NCBI RefSeq assembly: GCF_036250735.1
Contig: NZ_CP109430.1
Coordinates: 1-64,000 of the forward strand
Reading direction: 5' to 3'
Length of the DNA: 64,000 nt
Source of the DNA: Streptosporangium sp. NBC_01495
Lineage (GTDB): Bacteria > Actinomycetota > Actinomycetes > Streptosporangiales > Streptosporangiaceae
This document shows, in pieces, positions 43,034 through 52,153 of this stretch. Positions within the stretch are counted from its first letter, which is position 1. Each line of letters begins with the position of its first letter. The translations under genes and the position numbers were made by a program. The notes under the pieces were generated by a model. The model searched no databases. It was not told the DNA's origin and was given only the letters and a program-made list of their open reading frames with translations.

Positions 43034-45448
43034 TCAGACGATGTCGGCTATGCCGGTGATGCGGTGCAGGGCGAAGCGGTGCACCGCCGCCCGCGTCTCG
43101 TCGTAGGCGGTGAGATAACCGCCCTCCATCCGGGCGGGTTCGAGGATCCGGCTGGTGGCGTTGCCCTGGGAGTCGAGGTAGCCGATCCAGACCTGTGACC
43201 CCTGCCGGATGGCCTCACGCAGGGCGGTGATCGTGGCGGTGGCGGGGGAGCGCGGCACCTGGCCGCCGGGGGCGGCCACCGGGGCGCGGCGGGCCTGGTG
43301 CGCGGCGTCCCCCGCGCGCACCGCGCGCACCGCGGCCGCGACCACGTCGGCCTCGTGACCGCTGAACGTGACCGGGGAACGGCCCGCCGACGTGGCCTCG
43401 GTCCGGCGGACGTCGAGCTGGGCGATGATCACGTCACCGTCGAGCGACTCGGCCGCCGGCGCGTAGCCCATCGCGCGCAGCGAGTCGACCAGCGCCGGCC
43501 GGGAGGACTTGGAGGCGATCACCGTGGGGGCGAGCCGCCGCAGCCGCAGCGGGATCGCCCGCTTGTCGGCCATCACCTCGTCGAGCAGGGAGGAGTCGTC
43601 GCAGCGCACGTACGCGCTCGCCGTGCCGACGCGCATCCGGCCGTGGCGCCTGGCCACGTCGGTGACCAGGTAGCTGAGCGGCTGCGGCACGGGTGTGGTC
43701 GAGTGGCGCTCCAGCATGGCCAGCAGCTCGTCGGCGCCCTGCCCGGCGTCCAGGGCCCGCCGGATCGAGCGCTCGTCGAAGCGGTAGACCGTCGCGCCGC
43801 CGGTCGACTCCACCTCGGCCGCCACCGCGAGCCACCGCCTCAGGTCGCCGGTGAGCGGCCCGGGGGCGACCGCGGTCAGGTCGGCCTGGAGGAGCACGTG
43901 GTCGAGCGGCTCGGGCAGGAGCGGGAGCAGCAGGTGGGCGGCGGACAGCGGACGGCCGCCACCGGAACCGGCCGGGGCGCCGGAGCCGCCGGGGGAGTCG
44001 GCGAGCAGGGCGCGGCCGTGGCCCGCGAGCGCCCCGAGCCCGGTGACGCCGATCTGCTCGGCCTCGCGCAAGGTGAACTCCACCAGCTGGTCGCGGTGGC
44101 CTCCGCGACGGCGGGGCTGCTCCCAGGCCAGGCGCGCGCGTACCGCGTCGAGGGTGGGCGCCACCCCCGGCGTCGAGGCGAGCATGCCCAGGGTCGTGGC
44201 GCGGACCTCGGCGGCGGCCGGTCGGCGCAGGTCGGGATGGAGGGCGTTGAGCAGCCGGTCGCGCTCGTCGCGCTCGCCGATGACCCCCGGCACCCGGTCC
44301 ATGGTGAGCCAGGCCGTGGCCAGCATCACCCAGCGGTCCTCCGTGGCCTTCACCCGCCAGCCGTCGTAGACGGGGGTGGGCATCCAGTCGCCGTCGACCG
44401 TGCCGCTCGCCGCGACCAGCCCCGCCGCGTACGACACCTCGATGATCAGCCCCGTCACCCACTCGGGCAGGTCGAGCAGGCCGGCGGTCCGCTTGAGGTC
44501 GCGCACGGCCAGGCCGCCGCTGCGGAGCACGCCGGGCGGGTCGGCGCTCCAGCGCTCGCACAGCTCCTCCACCGCGCGGGTGAACGTGAACGCCTGCCCG
44601 GCCGCGGTGCGCTCGGCGAGCCCTCGGTCGCGTTCGGCGCCCTCGGTCGCGGGAGGGAAGGGGGACAGGTCCCGGTGAACGCGGCCGCCGCGCAGGAACA
44701 GGGCGACCTCGCGGGGCAGCACCACGGTCTCCTCGCCGGTGGCGGCGAGCAGGGCCCGGGAGAGGAGCTGCTCGATCGGCGACTGGGCGGTGGCGGCCCG
44801 CACCTCGCGGCGGGCGTTGGGCACCCGGCCGCTGGCCGGGCCCCAGACCAGCTCGTTGAGCGCGGACCGCGCCTGCGGCGAGACCTCCTCGATCAGCCGT
44901 CCGACGATTTCCCCGTCGCCGAGCAGCGCGGCGAGTGTCTCCTTGGTGGCGCCCTCGATCTCGCCGCCCTCGCCCGCGACGTCCTGGACCAGCTCGGCCA
45001 GCCGCTCGGCGGGGTGGTGCCTGAACGCCTCCACGGCGGGCGGGCCGAGCCCGGCGGGAGCGTCGAGCACCTCCCGCACCCCGGGCGCCGGAGCCAGGGC
45101 GCGGTCGGGCCCGTAAATCAGGGCCATGGTGCGCAGCCGCTCGACAGTCTCCTTGAGAGCGCTCTGGAACCCCGGATCGGCCGTCCCCGGAAGGGCTCGG
45201 GCCATCTGGGCGCGCAGTGACCTGTAAGCGACCGGGCCGGGAAGCACGGCCAGTGTCTCCACGACCGCGAGCGTGAACCGGTCGAGCCGGTCGAGTGCCC
45301 TGCCCACCGCCGACGGGCTGCTCGCCCGCCCGGCGAGCCCCTCCAGGTGCGCGGGCACGGGGGTGATGAGCTCGGGTCGTACGGAGACGAGAGCCCGCAA
45401 CCGGTCATCGCTCCGGCCGCGCAGCCACTCGGTGAACTCCGTGCTCAT
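43034..45448 (-). CDS. Helicase_C_3 and WYL domain protein
   Basis: An 804-residue actinobacterial protein. The middle part (about 525-650) matches the Helicase_C_3 helicase-associated domain (HVLLQADLTAVAPGPL). The C-terminus (about 740-800; VWIGYLDSQGNATSRILEP) is a WYL domain, which in other proteins binds ligands or nucleic acid. No helicase motor motifs are present. It probably acts with the XPB helicase encoded 1.1 kb downstream. Start ATG at 45448; in-frame ATGs further upstream are possible. Confidence 0.85.
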   Translation of the reverse strand: MSTEFTEWLRGRSDDRLRALVSVRPELITPVPAHLEGLAGRASSPSAVGRALDRLDRFTLAVVETLAVLPGPVAYRSLRAQMARALPGTADPGFQSALKETVERLRTMALIYGPDRALAPAPGVREVLDAPAGLGPPAVEAFRHHPAERLAELVQDVAGEGGEIEGATKETLAALLGDGEIVGRLIEEVSPQARSALNELVWGPASGRVPNARREVRAATAQSPIEQLLSRALLAATGEETVVLPREVALFLRGGRVHRDLSPFPPATEGAERDRGLAERTAAGQAFTFTRAVEELCERWSADPPGVLRSGGLAVRDLKRTAGLLDLPEWVTGLIIEVSYAAGLVAASGTVDGDWMPTPVYDGWRVKATEDRWVMLATAWLTMDRVPGVIGERDERDRLLNALHPDLRRPAAAEVRATTLGMLASTPGVAPTLDAVRARLAWEQPRRRGGHRDQLVEFTLREAEQIGVTGLGALAGHGRALLADSPGGSGAPAGSGGGRPLSAAHLLLPLLPEPLDHVLLQADLTAVAPGPLTGDLRRWLAVAAEVESTGGATVYRFDERSIRRALDAGQGADELLAMLERHSTTPVPQPLSYLVTDVARRHGRMRVGTASAYVRCDDSSLLDEVMADKRAIPLRLRRLAPTVIASKSSRPALVDSLRAMGYAPAAESLDGDVIIAQLDVRRTEATSAGRSPVTFSGHEADVVAAAVRAVRAGDAAHQARRAPVAAPGGQVPRSPATATITALREAIRQGSQVWIGYLDSQGNATSRILEPARMEGGYLTAYDETRAAVHRFALHRITGIADIV

Positions 45449-45593
45449 TCCGCCAATGGTAGGAGGCTTGACCGACATCGCGCGGCCTGGGGGAATTCCG
45501 TGATCGCGCGAAGAGGGTCGATCGATCATGTGAGGGGCGGTGAATGGGGGAAGAAGCTCACGAGCGAGGCGATGTCGAGAGAGGATGGCCAGT

Positions 45594-47132
45594 GTGATCG
45601 AGCGTGCGGACCAGCTCGTCCTGGACTACGTCAGCAAGGCGGCCGACGCGGCCCACGGTGTGCTGCAGCCGAGGCAGCGGATCGACTTCGTGGCGGTGCT
45701 GCGCAGGCGGATCGACGCCGAGCGCGCGGGGACGGACGACCCGGCCGCCGTGGCGAGGGTCCTGGCCCGGTTCGGCGACCCCGCCGTGCTGGTCCACCGC
45801 GAGCTGCGCCGCCTGGGCAGGGATGCGCCCTCCCCCTCCCCCTCCGCGGAGATTCCACCGGGGCGCCCCGAGCCGCGGGCCTCCGAGGGGATCTCTCAGG
45901 GGTTGCGGGGCCTGCGAGGTCTGTGGGGCTCCCGGGGCGGGAGTGAAGGCTCCGGTGCGGTTCCCAGGCCCCGGGAGGAGGATCCCAGCGGGACTCCCGG
46001 TGGCGTCGCCCGCGCCTCGGGCGTCACCCCTGCCGCCCCTCCCGTGGCCGCGGTGCCTCTCGCCGCCCCCACCCCGGAGGGTCCAGGCCCCGAGAACCCC
46101 GCTCCCGCCCCGGAGGGTGCCGTTCCCGAGGACCCCGCTCCCGCCTCAGAGGGTGTCGTTTCCCAAGACCCCGCTCCCACCTCGAAGGAGCCCGTCCCCG
46201 GCAATCCCGTCTCGCCGCCTCCCCGCCGGCCCGTGCGGGGGCATCCGTACGCCTCGGCGGGAGCTCATCCCGATGCCGGTGAACCCCGGCAGGATCGCCC
46301 AGAGCAGGACCCCCCTGCGGCGGATCACCCTCAGCCGGAGCACCCCGAGCGGGACCGTCCTGACATCTCAGGCGATAGCCGCCCGGTGAGCGGGGAAGAC
46401 GCCGCGGACGAGTGGGAGGACGCGGTGGAGAGCGACCCGCCGACCGAGGAGATCCCACCCGTACAGGACCCTCTGCCGCCGCCGGTGGCACAGCGGGAGG
46501 CACCGGACAGGCCGCGGGAGTCACAGGAGCAGCCTGAGGAGGATCGCCCGGAGGTGCCCGGCGAAAGGCCGGGAGGCCCGGAGGCCCGTCCGGGGCTTCC
46601 ACCCGGGGCGGCCAGGGGCATGCGGGAGGCCGAGGAGCGGCTGGCCAGGAAGCGGGCGCGCGACCGGCCCGACTGGCTGCGTCGGCGACGTCCGGCCCGG
46701 TCGAGGGAGGACGTCGTCCCCGGCACCCAGGACGCCCGGACGGTCCTGCTGAGCCACCGGCGCGAGATGGTCGGCCTGGCCCTGCTCGCCCTGGCCGGTC
46801 TGCTGGTCCCCTTCCCGCTCGCCCCGATCGCGATCTTCAGGATCCCGGTGCTGGTCTGGGCCGTCGCGGTGCTCGTCGTGATCGCCTGCGAGAACTGGCA
46901 CACCTCCGACAAGGCGCTGGGGCTGGCCGCTCCGATCGTGAGCTACACCCTCGGCGGCGGCCTGGTCGCCCTCGTACGGGCCAGGAACGACCTCGGCACG
47001 GTGGTGGACGAGTTCTTCACCATCAGCGGGCTCATGTTCCTGCTGGGTACGGCGTGGGCCGTCTTCTGGCTGGCCTACCGGTTGCTCAACCCTCCGATCC
47101 CCGTGGGAAGGGGAGTCCGCCGGCCCGGGTGA
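45594..47132 (+). CDS. Membrane protein with acidic proline-rich linker
   Basis: A 512-residue protein. Residues 1-75 form a helical HAAS-like domain (LVLDYVSKAADAAHGVL, AVLRRRIDAERAG, PAAVARVLARFGDPA). Residues about 80-360 are a low-complexity P/E/A-rich linker with repeats such as PEGPGPENPAPA and PENPAPAPEGAVPED. The last 110 residues hold three to four membrane segments (LVPFPLAPIAIFRIPVLVW; LMFLLGTAWAVFWLAY). I prefer the GTG at 45594 because GAGAGG is nine bases before it. Function unknown; possibly a sensor or scaffold. Confidence 0.75.
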   Translation: MIERADQLVLDYVSKAADAAHGVLQPRQRIDFVAVLRRRIDAERAGTDDPAAVARVLARFGDPAVLVHRELRRLGRDAPSPSPSAEIPPGRPEPRASEGISQGLRGLRGLWGSRGGSEGSGAVPRPREEDPSGTPGGVARASGVTPAAPPVAAVPLAAPTPEGPGPENPAPAPEGAVPEDPAPASEGVVSQDPAPTSKEPVPGNPVSPPPRRPVRGHPYASAGAHPDAGEPRQDRPEQDPPAADHPQPEHPERDRPDISGDSRPVSGEDAADEWEDAVESDPPTEEIPPVQDPLPPPVAQREAPDRPRESQEQPEEDRPEVPGERPGGPEARPGLPPGAARGMREAEERLARKRARDRPDWLRRRRPARSREDVVPGTQDARTVLLSHRREMVGLALLALAGLLVPFPLAPIAIFRIPVLVWAVAVLVVIACENWHTSDKALGLAAPIVSYTLGGGLVALVRARNDLGTVVDEFFTISGLMFLLGTAWAVFWLAYRLLNPPIPVGRGVRRPG

Positions 47133-47206
47133 CGACGTTGGGATCCTTACGGCCTCCGGTCTCGCCCGGGGTGGCCCACCCGGTGGCTCGCCGGCCGCCG
47201 GGTCCG

Positions 47207-47830
47207 TCAGCCGACGGCCTGGACCGCGGGGCGGGGCAGCAGGCCGAGGGCGAGGCGTACCCAGGAGGCGACGAAGCGGTCGCGCTCCACCCGGCCGGGA
47301 GGCTCGCCCACGGTCTCCTCGAACAGCTGGTACTGGATCACCGCGCCGCCGAGCACGGCACCGATGGCGGGCCAGTCGGCGGCGGTCCCGGCGTACTCGG
47401 GCTGGGCGCGGAACCACGTGGTGATCGCGTCGAACATGGGCTGCAGCAGACCTTCGCGCACGGTCGCGACCAGCTCGGGGAACTGGCTCAGGTCGCGGAA
47501 GAAGACGCGCGTCAGCTCCCTCTCCTCGCGGACCTTGGCCAGCCCCGACCTGCACAGGTGGGCCAGCCGCTCCTCGACGCCGGTCGAGGTGTCGACGACG
47601 CTGAGCTCGGTCAGGGTCCCGGCGATCTGTGTTCGCGTCCTGGTGGCGTGCTCGTTCATCGCCGCGGCCAGCACCTCGTACTTGGACTTGAAGTGCCGGT
47701 AGAGGCCACCGGCGCCCGGCGACAGCCCGGAGGCGGCCTCGATCTCGGCCACCGAGGTCGCCGCGTAGCCCCGTTCGGCGAACAGGCGCAGGGCCTCGTC
47801 GATGATCCGCTCGCGCGTCGATCTGGTCAT
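47207..47830 (-). CDS. TetR-family transcriptional regulator
   Basis: A 207-residue TetR repressor. The N-terminal helix-turn-helix (TRERIIDEALRLFAERGYA, TSVAEIEAASGLSPGAG, LYRHFKSKYEVL) is complete. The C-terminal ligand-binding part ends in GLLPRPAVQAVG. GGAGGAGG lies 12 bases before the ATG. No clear operator or target next door; the convergent gene is the proline-rich membrane protein. Confidence 0.93.
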   Translation of the reverse strand: MTRSTRERIIDEALRLFAERGYAATSVAEIEAASGLSPGAGGLYRHFKSKYEVLAAAMNEHATRTRTQIAGTLTELSVVDTSTGVEERLAHLCRSGLAKVREERELTRVFFRDLSQFPELVATVREGLLQPMFDAITTWFRAQPEYAGTAADWPAIGAVLGGAVIQYQLFEETVGEPPGRVERDRFVASWVRLALGLLPRPAVQAVG

Positions 47831-48121
47831 TCTCTGCCGATACCTCCTCCGTGACCTTATCCAGTGCCCTCCGCGCCGGATCGCACCGCATCGCGCCTGT
47901 CCCGGCCCGCCCACGTCCGGCCCCGTCCCGGGCCGAAGACCCGCCGCCTGGAGAACCGGCGGGGAGGTGCCGGCTCATCTTCCGGATAAGTAAATCTTTT
48001 CGCGAAGGCTTCAGTAGTGGGGGGTCTCACACACAACGCTTGTGATTAGCCATGTTTAGGGGGATTTGGCATTCTTTGAGGGCTTCTCGGAGAATCCTCT
48101 TCGCGGAGCCGACAAGGAGCG
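47831..48121. other. Divergent intergenic region
   Basis: About 290 bp between the TetR gene and the HAD gene, with an AT-rich part at 47990-48085. No gene or certain promoter was identified. Confidence 0.4.
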
Positions 48122-48751
48122 GTGAGTGACCTGATGAACTCCGTGGGATTCGACCTCGATCTGACGCTCGCCGACACGCGCGCGGGCATCGCCGCCGTTT
48201 ACGAGGAGGTGGCGCTGCGTATCGGCGTCTTCATCGACAGTGTCGCCGTGGTGGCCAGGCTGGGGCCGCCGCTGGAGTGGGAGCTGGCCAACTGGATGCC
48301 CGCCGAGGAGGTCCCCGCGGCCGCCGACGTCTACCGGGAGCTGTACCCGTCGATCGCCGTCCCGGTCACCACCCTCATGCCCGGCGCGCGCGAGGCCGTC
48401 GAGGCCGTACGGCGGGCGGGGGGCAGGGTCGCCGTGGTGACGGGGAAGAACGCCCGCGACGCGGCGAGCACGGTCGAGTTCCTCGGCCTGGACGTGGACG
48501 AGGTCGCCGGGTCGGTCTTCGGGGCGGCCAAGGGTCCGGCCCTCGCGGCTTTCGGCGCCGCCGCCTATGTTGGAGATCATGTCGCGGACATCGACGCGGC
48601 GCGAGCGGGGGGAGTCGTCAGCGTGGCGGTGGCGACAGGTGTCTATCCGGCGGGAGAACTGCGTGATCACGGAGCCGATGTGATCCTGGGTGATCTGACC
48701 GAGTTCGCCGAATGGTTCGGCGGTTGGCGAACCCTCGCCGCTCTCGGGTAA
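48122..48751 (+). CDS. HAD-family hydrolase
   Basis: A 209-residue phosphatase-like protein of the haloacid dehalogenase superfamily. Motif I is GFDLDLTLADT with the catalytic aspartates; motif II is VVTGK, and motif IV is YVGDHVADIDAA. A helical cap domain lies between (about 20-80), as in phosphoglycolate or beta-phosphoglucomutase-like enzymes. The start is uncertain: GTG at 48122 is only two bases after AAGGAGC, ATG at 48134 is 14 away. Substrate unknown. Confidence 0.87.
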   Translation: MSDLMNSVGFDLDLTLADTRAGIAAVYEEVALRIGVFIDSVAVVARLGPPLEWELANWMPAEEVPAAADVYRELYPSIAVPVTTLMPGAREAVEAVRRAGGRVAVVTGKNARDAASTVEFLGLDVDEVAGSVFGAAKGPALAAFGAAAYVGDHVADIDAARAGGVVSVAVATGVYPAGELRDHGADVILGDLTEFAEWFGGWRTLAALG

Positions 48752-48841
48752 TTCGGCTCCCAATACACGGTCGCCCTCAGCGCCCGCGGGGCATAACCTA
48801 CATCCATTCCTTTTCACGACAGTCTGAACGAGGTCACCCCT

Positions 48842-49240
48842 GTGCCGAGTGGCAAGGTCAAGTGGTACGACGCCGACAAGGGATTCGGCTTCCTCACCCG
48901 CGACGACGGCGGTGAGGTCTTCGTGCATTCTTCCGCGCTGCCTTCCGGCGTGGATTCCCTCAAGCCGGGCCAGAAGGTCGAATTCGGCGTGGCCGAGGGG
49001 CGCCGCGGCCAGCAGGCGCTCTCGGTCCGAGTGATCGACCAGCCCCCCACGCTCGCCAAGACCGCCAAGCCCAAGGGCAAGCGCAAGAAGCCCGACGAGA
49101 TGGTCGTCATCGTGGAGGACCTGATCAAGCTCCTGGACACGGTCTCCACGTCGTACCAGAAGGGCAAGCAGCCCGAGGCCGTGCACGCGAAGAAGATCGC
49201 TGCCGTGCTCCGGGCCGTCGCCGACGATCTGGACGACTGA
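48842..49240 (+). CDS. Cold-shock domain protein with C-terminal extension
   Basis: A 132-residue protein. Residues 1-66 are a cold-shock domain (RNP1 KGFGFL, RNP2 VFVHSSAL). A lysine-rich hinge (AKPKGKRKKPDE) joins a helical C-terminal module (about 85-132; VVIVEDLIKLLDTVSTSYQK) not found in CspA-type proteins. Start GTG after GAGG. The extra module may aid dimerisation or partner binding. Confidence 0.92.
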   Translation: MPSGKVKWYDADKGFGFLTRDDGGEVFVHSSALPSGVDSLKPGQKVEFGVAEGRRGQQALSVRVIDQPPTLAKTAKPKGKRKKPDEMVVIVEDLIKLLDTVSTSYQKGKQPEAVHAKKIAAVLRAVADDLDD

Positions 49241-49353
49241 CCCCCGCCGGTCGACCGGCGGCCGGCCGCCCGCCGATCGGCCCGGTCACCCGAACCGGGG
49301 TTCTCCTCGAACGCTCGGAGATCGAACGCTCGGAGATCGAACGCCCGCGCGGT

Positions 49354-51000
49354 TCAGCCGTGGGGGTTGGTGAGCGGTCTGGTCCGCTTCTCCGTCGGGG
49401 GATCCCCGTGGTGCACGACCGCGGTGGTCGTCCCGGCGGGCCGCGGCCCGGCCCGGTCCTCCGGCGGCGTCCCGTCCCGCGAGGGCCGCTCCCCGTTCGT
49501 CGCGGGGTGCGGTCCGGACGGGGAGGGGCGCGGGCCCCTGGCGGCCTCGACCCTGGCGTCCACCTCCCGGACCCGCCTGCGGCGGCGTACCAGCAGCCAG
49601 CCGAGCGAGCCCGCCAGCACCGCGGCCATCACGGCCAGCCCCGCCGTGCCGTCCGCGAACAGCGAGAGCCAGAGCCCGACGAGGCCGCCCAGCACCCACG
49701 CGATCTGCAGGAAGGCCTCCACCACCCCGAACGTGGACGAGCGCACCTCCTCGCCGATCTCCCGCTGCACGATCGCGTCCAGCGCGAGCTTGCCCAGTCC
49801 CTGGGCGAACGCGGCCACCAGCGCGACCGCCACCGCGCTCCACAGCTGGAAGACGACGGCCGCCAGTATCGTGATCGCGGTCGTCAGGGCGAGCGTGCTC
49901 AGCACGATGACCTGCGGGGAGTGGTTGCGCACCCACGAGGCCACGGCCGTGCCCGCCAGCCCCCCGACCCCGGCGGCCACCGCCAGCACGCCGATGGCGA
50001 CCATCGGCGGCAGGCCGGGCAGGTTCTTGTCCTGGACCAGGAAGAGCAGGTAGAAGAGCAGAAACCCGGAGTAGAGGCGGATGGCCACGTTGGCGTGCAT
50101 CGCCTCGGCCACCACCGGGCCCACGTTCAGCATCGTGCGCCAGCGGGGCGGCCGTTCCTCGCCCTCGTCGTCGAGCTCCTCCAGATCGGGGGAGTCGACG
50201 TGGCGCGGGAGCCGTACGGCCAGCACGCCCTGGAGCAGGAAGAGCACCGTCGCCCCGCGCAGCACCCACTCGGCGCCCAGCCAGGCGCTGGCGCCCGCGC
50301 CGATCGGCACCGCGACGCCCGCCGTGACCAGCGCGAACAGGGCGACCCGCGCGTTCGCCGTGACCAGCGCGATGTCGGCGGGCAGCACGCTCGGCATGAT
50401 CGCCGCGCGGGAGACGTTGTAGGCCTTCGACAGCACCAGCACGGCCAGCGCCGCCGGGAAGATCGTGAACACGTCGCCGGGGACGATCGCCGCCGCCATC
50501 GCGAAGCAGAGCAGCCCGCGCCCGAAGAGGGTCCCGGCCATCACGAAACGCCGCCCGGAGCGGAACCGGTCGAGGACCGGGCCGACGAACGGCGCGACCA
50601 CCACGAACGGGATCATCGTGATCAGCAGGTAGAGCGCGACCTGGCCGCGTGCCTCGTTCACCGGGAGCTTGAAGAGCGTCCCGGCGAGGGCCGCGGTGAC
50701 CAGGGCGTCGCCCGCGCTGTGCGCGGCGGTCAGCTCGATCAGCTGGCCAAGCCCGGTGCGGCCCGCGCCCTGCGCGTGGGTCAGCCGTCGCGCGGCCCTG
50801 CCCGCCCGCTGGGTGCCGCTGACCGCGCCCCGGCCCGCCCGCGCCGTCGCCCGGCCCGCGCCTCTGCCCGCCTTCGCCGTCCCACGGCCCGCGCGCGCGG
50901 CGGTCCGCCCCGCGGCGGCGGCGGACCTGCCGACCCGCCGGGAGGCATCGCCCACCGTCTTCCGCGCCCGTTCCCACCCAGCTGCCACGTATCCAGTCAT
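49354..51000 (-). CDS. MFS transporter with Ala-Gly-Arg-rich N-terminus
   Basis: A 548-residue major facilitator with about twelve helices between residues 90 and 480. An N-terminal 75-residue basic segment has irregular AGRG and AARAGRG repeats, and the proline-rich C-terminal tail (about 490-548) is hydrophilic; both should be cytoplasmic. Start ATG at 51000 lacks a clear ribosome-binding site. Substrate unknown. Confidence 0.82.
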   Translation of the reverse strand: MTGYVAAGWERARKTVGDASRRVGRSAAAAGRTAARAGRGTAKAGRGAGRATARAGRGAVSGTQRAGRAARRLTHAQGAGRTGLGQLIELTAAHSAGDALVTAALAGTLFKLPVNEARGQVALYLLITMIPFVVVAPFVGPVLDRFRSGRRFVMAGTLFGRGLLCFAMAAAIVPGDVFTIFPAALAVLVLSKAYNVSRAAIMPSVLPADIALVTANARVALFALVTAGVAVPIGAGASAWLGAEWVLRGATVLFLLQGVLAVRLPRHVDSPDLEELDDEGEERPPRWRTMLNVGPVVAEAMHANVAIRLYSGFLLFYLLFLVQDKNLPGLPPMVAIGVLAVAAGVGGLAGTAVASWVRNHSPQVIVLSTLALTTAITILAAVVFQLWSAVAVALVAAFAQGLGKLALDAIVQREIGEEVRSSTFGVVEAFLQIAWVLGGLVGLWLSLFADGTAGLAVMAAVLAGSLGWLLVRRRRRVREVDARVEAARGPRPSPSGPHPATNGERPSRDGTPPEDRAGPRPAGTTTAVVHHGDPPTEKRTRPLTNPHG

Positions 51001-51169
51001 ACCCGAAGGGCGGGTGAGTTGTCCGGTGCGCCAGGTCACTCCCCGGGTGATTGGATGTCCACGGTGCCGTTCGCTCCGGTCATGGGCGAGAATGAACTGT
51101 GAGCGCAGTGAGCGAGCGAGCCAGTAGGGACAGCAGCCGTCGTGCTGCGAGGCTGACGGGAGACGACTC

Positions 51170-51985
51170 GTGAGCCGGACTCGATCCCGTGCCGTGGTCC
51201 TTGACCAGGCATGCGTCGCGGCCGTCGACCTGGCCAGAGCCGCGGTCGAGGAGAACGTCAGGCCGGGAGAGGTGGGCGAACACCTCGGGGTCGAGGGCGA
51301 GGGCGACCGCGTCGTCACCCATTACTTCGCCTGTCTCGATCGCGCCTACCGGGGCTGGCGCTGGGCCGTCACGGTCGCCCGGGCCTCCCGGGCGCGCAAC
51401 GTGACGGTGAGCGAGGTCGTGCTCCTGCCCGGCGCGGGGGCCCTGATGCCGCCGCAGTGGGTGCCGTGGAGCGAGCGGCTCCGCCCGGGCGACCTCGGCG
51501 TGGGCGACCTGCTGCCCACCTCCGACGACGACGACAGGCTCGCGCCCGGTTTCACCGAGACCGACGACGACTCCGACCACCAGATGATCTTCGAGTACGG
51601 CCTCGGCCGGGCCCGGGTCCTCTCTCCGATCGGCCGTGACCGTGCCGTGCGGCGCTGGCACTCCGGTGAGTCGGGGCCGCACACCCCGCTCGCGCACGCC
51701 GCGCCCGCCCAGTGCTCCACCTGCGGCTTCTACTGGCCGCTCGCGGGCGCGCTGCGCACCGGCTTCGGGGTCTGCGCGAACGAGTACGCCCCCGACGACG
51801 GGCGGGTCGTCGCCGCCGACCACGGCTGCGGCGCGCACTCCGAGGCCGCCGTGCTGCCGCACCAGGTCGAGCCGACCTCGCCGATCCTCGACGATCTCTC
51901 CTACGACACCGCCGAGAACGCCTTGGAACCGGACCTGGCCGGATCGGTGGACGACACCGCCTCCGAGCCGCTCGGTCACTCCTGA
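51170..51985 (+). CDS. DUF3027 protein
   Basis: A 271-residue actinobacteria-restricted protein of unknown function. Family features include CLDRAYRGWRWAVTVAR, LMPPQWVPWSERLRPGDLG and a CSTCGFYWPL segment with further cysteines (GVCANEY, HGCGAHS), together a likely metal-binding site. GTG start after GGGAGA. It lies 168 bp before the sacsin-like gene and is probably in the same transcript. Confidence 0.88.
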   Translation: MSRTRSRAVVLDQACVAAVDLARAAVEENVRPGEVGEHLGVEGEGDRVVTHYFACLDRAYRGWRWAVTVARASRARNVTVSEVVLLPGAGALMPPQWVPWSERLRPGDLGVGDLLPTSDDDDRLAPGFTETDDDSDHQMIFEYGLGRARVLSPIGRDRAVRRWHSGESGPHTPLAHAAPAQCSTCGFYWPLAGALRTGFGVCANEYAPDDGRVVAADHGCGAHSEAAVLPHQVEPTSPILDDLSYDTAENALEPDLAGSVDDTASEPLGHS

Positions 51986-52153
51986 CCCGGCGCCGCCGGG
52001 CCGCTCCCAACCCGGGGCACCGGGTCCATCCCGCCCCGCCGCCGTCCCAGCGGCACACCAGGCCGTCGTGGCCGGGCGCCGCTCCCGTGGCGTCCTGGCC
52101 GTTCCGGCCCGGACGCCCGGTCGCGCGGGGCTTCGACCTTTGGAAGCATCGCC

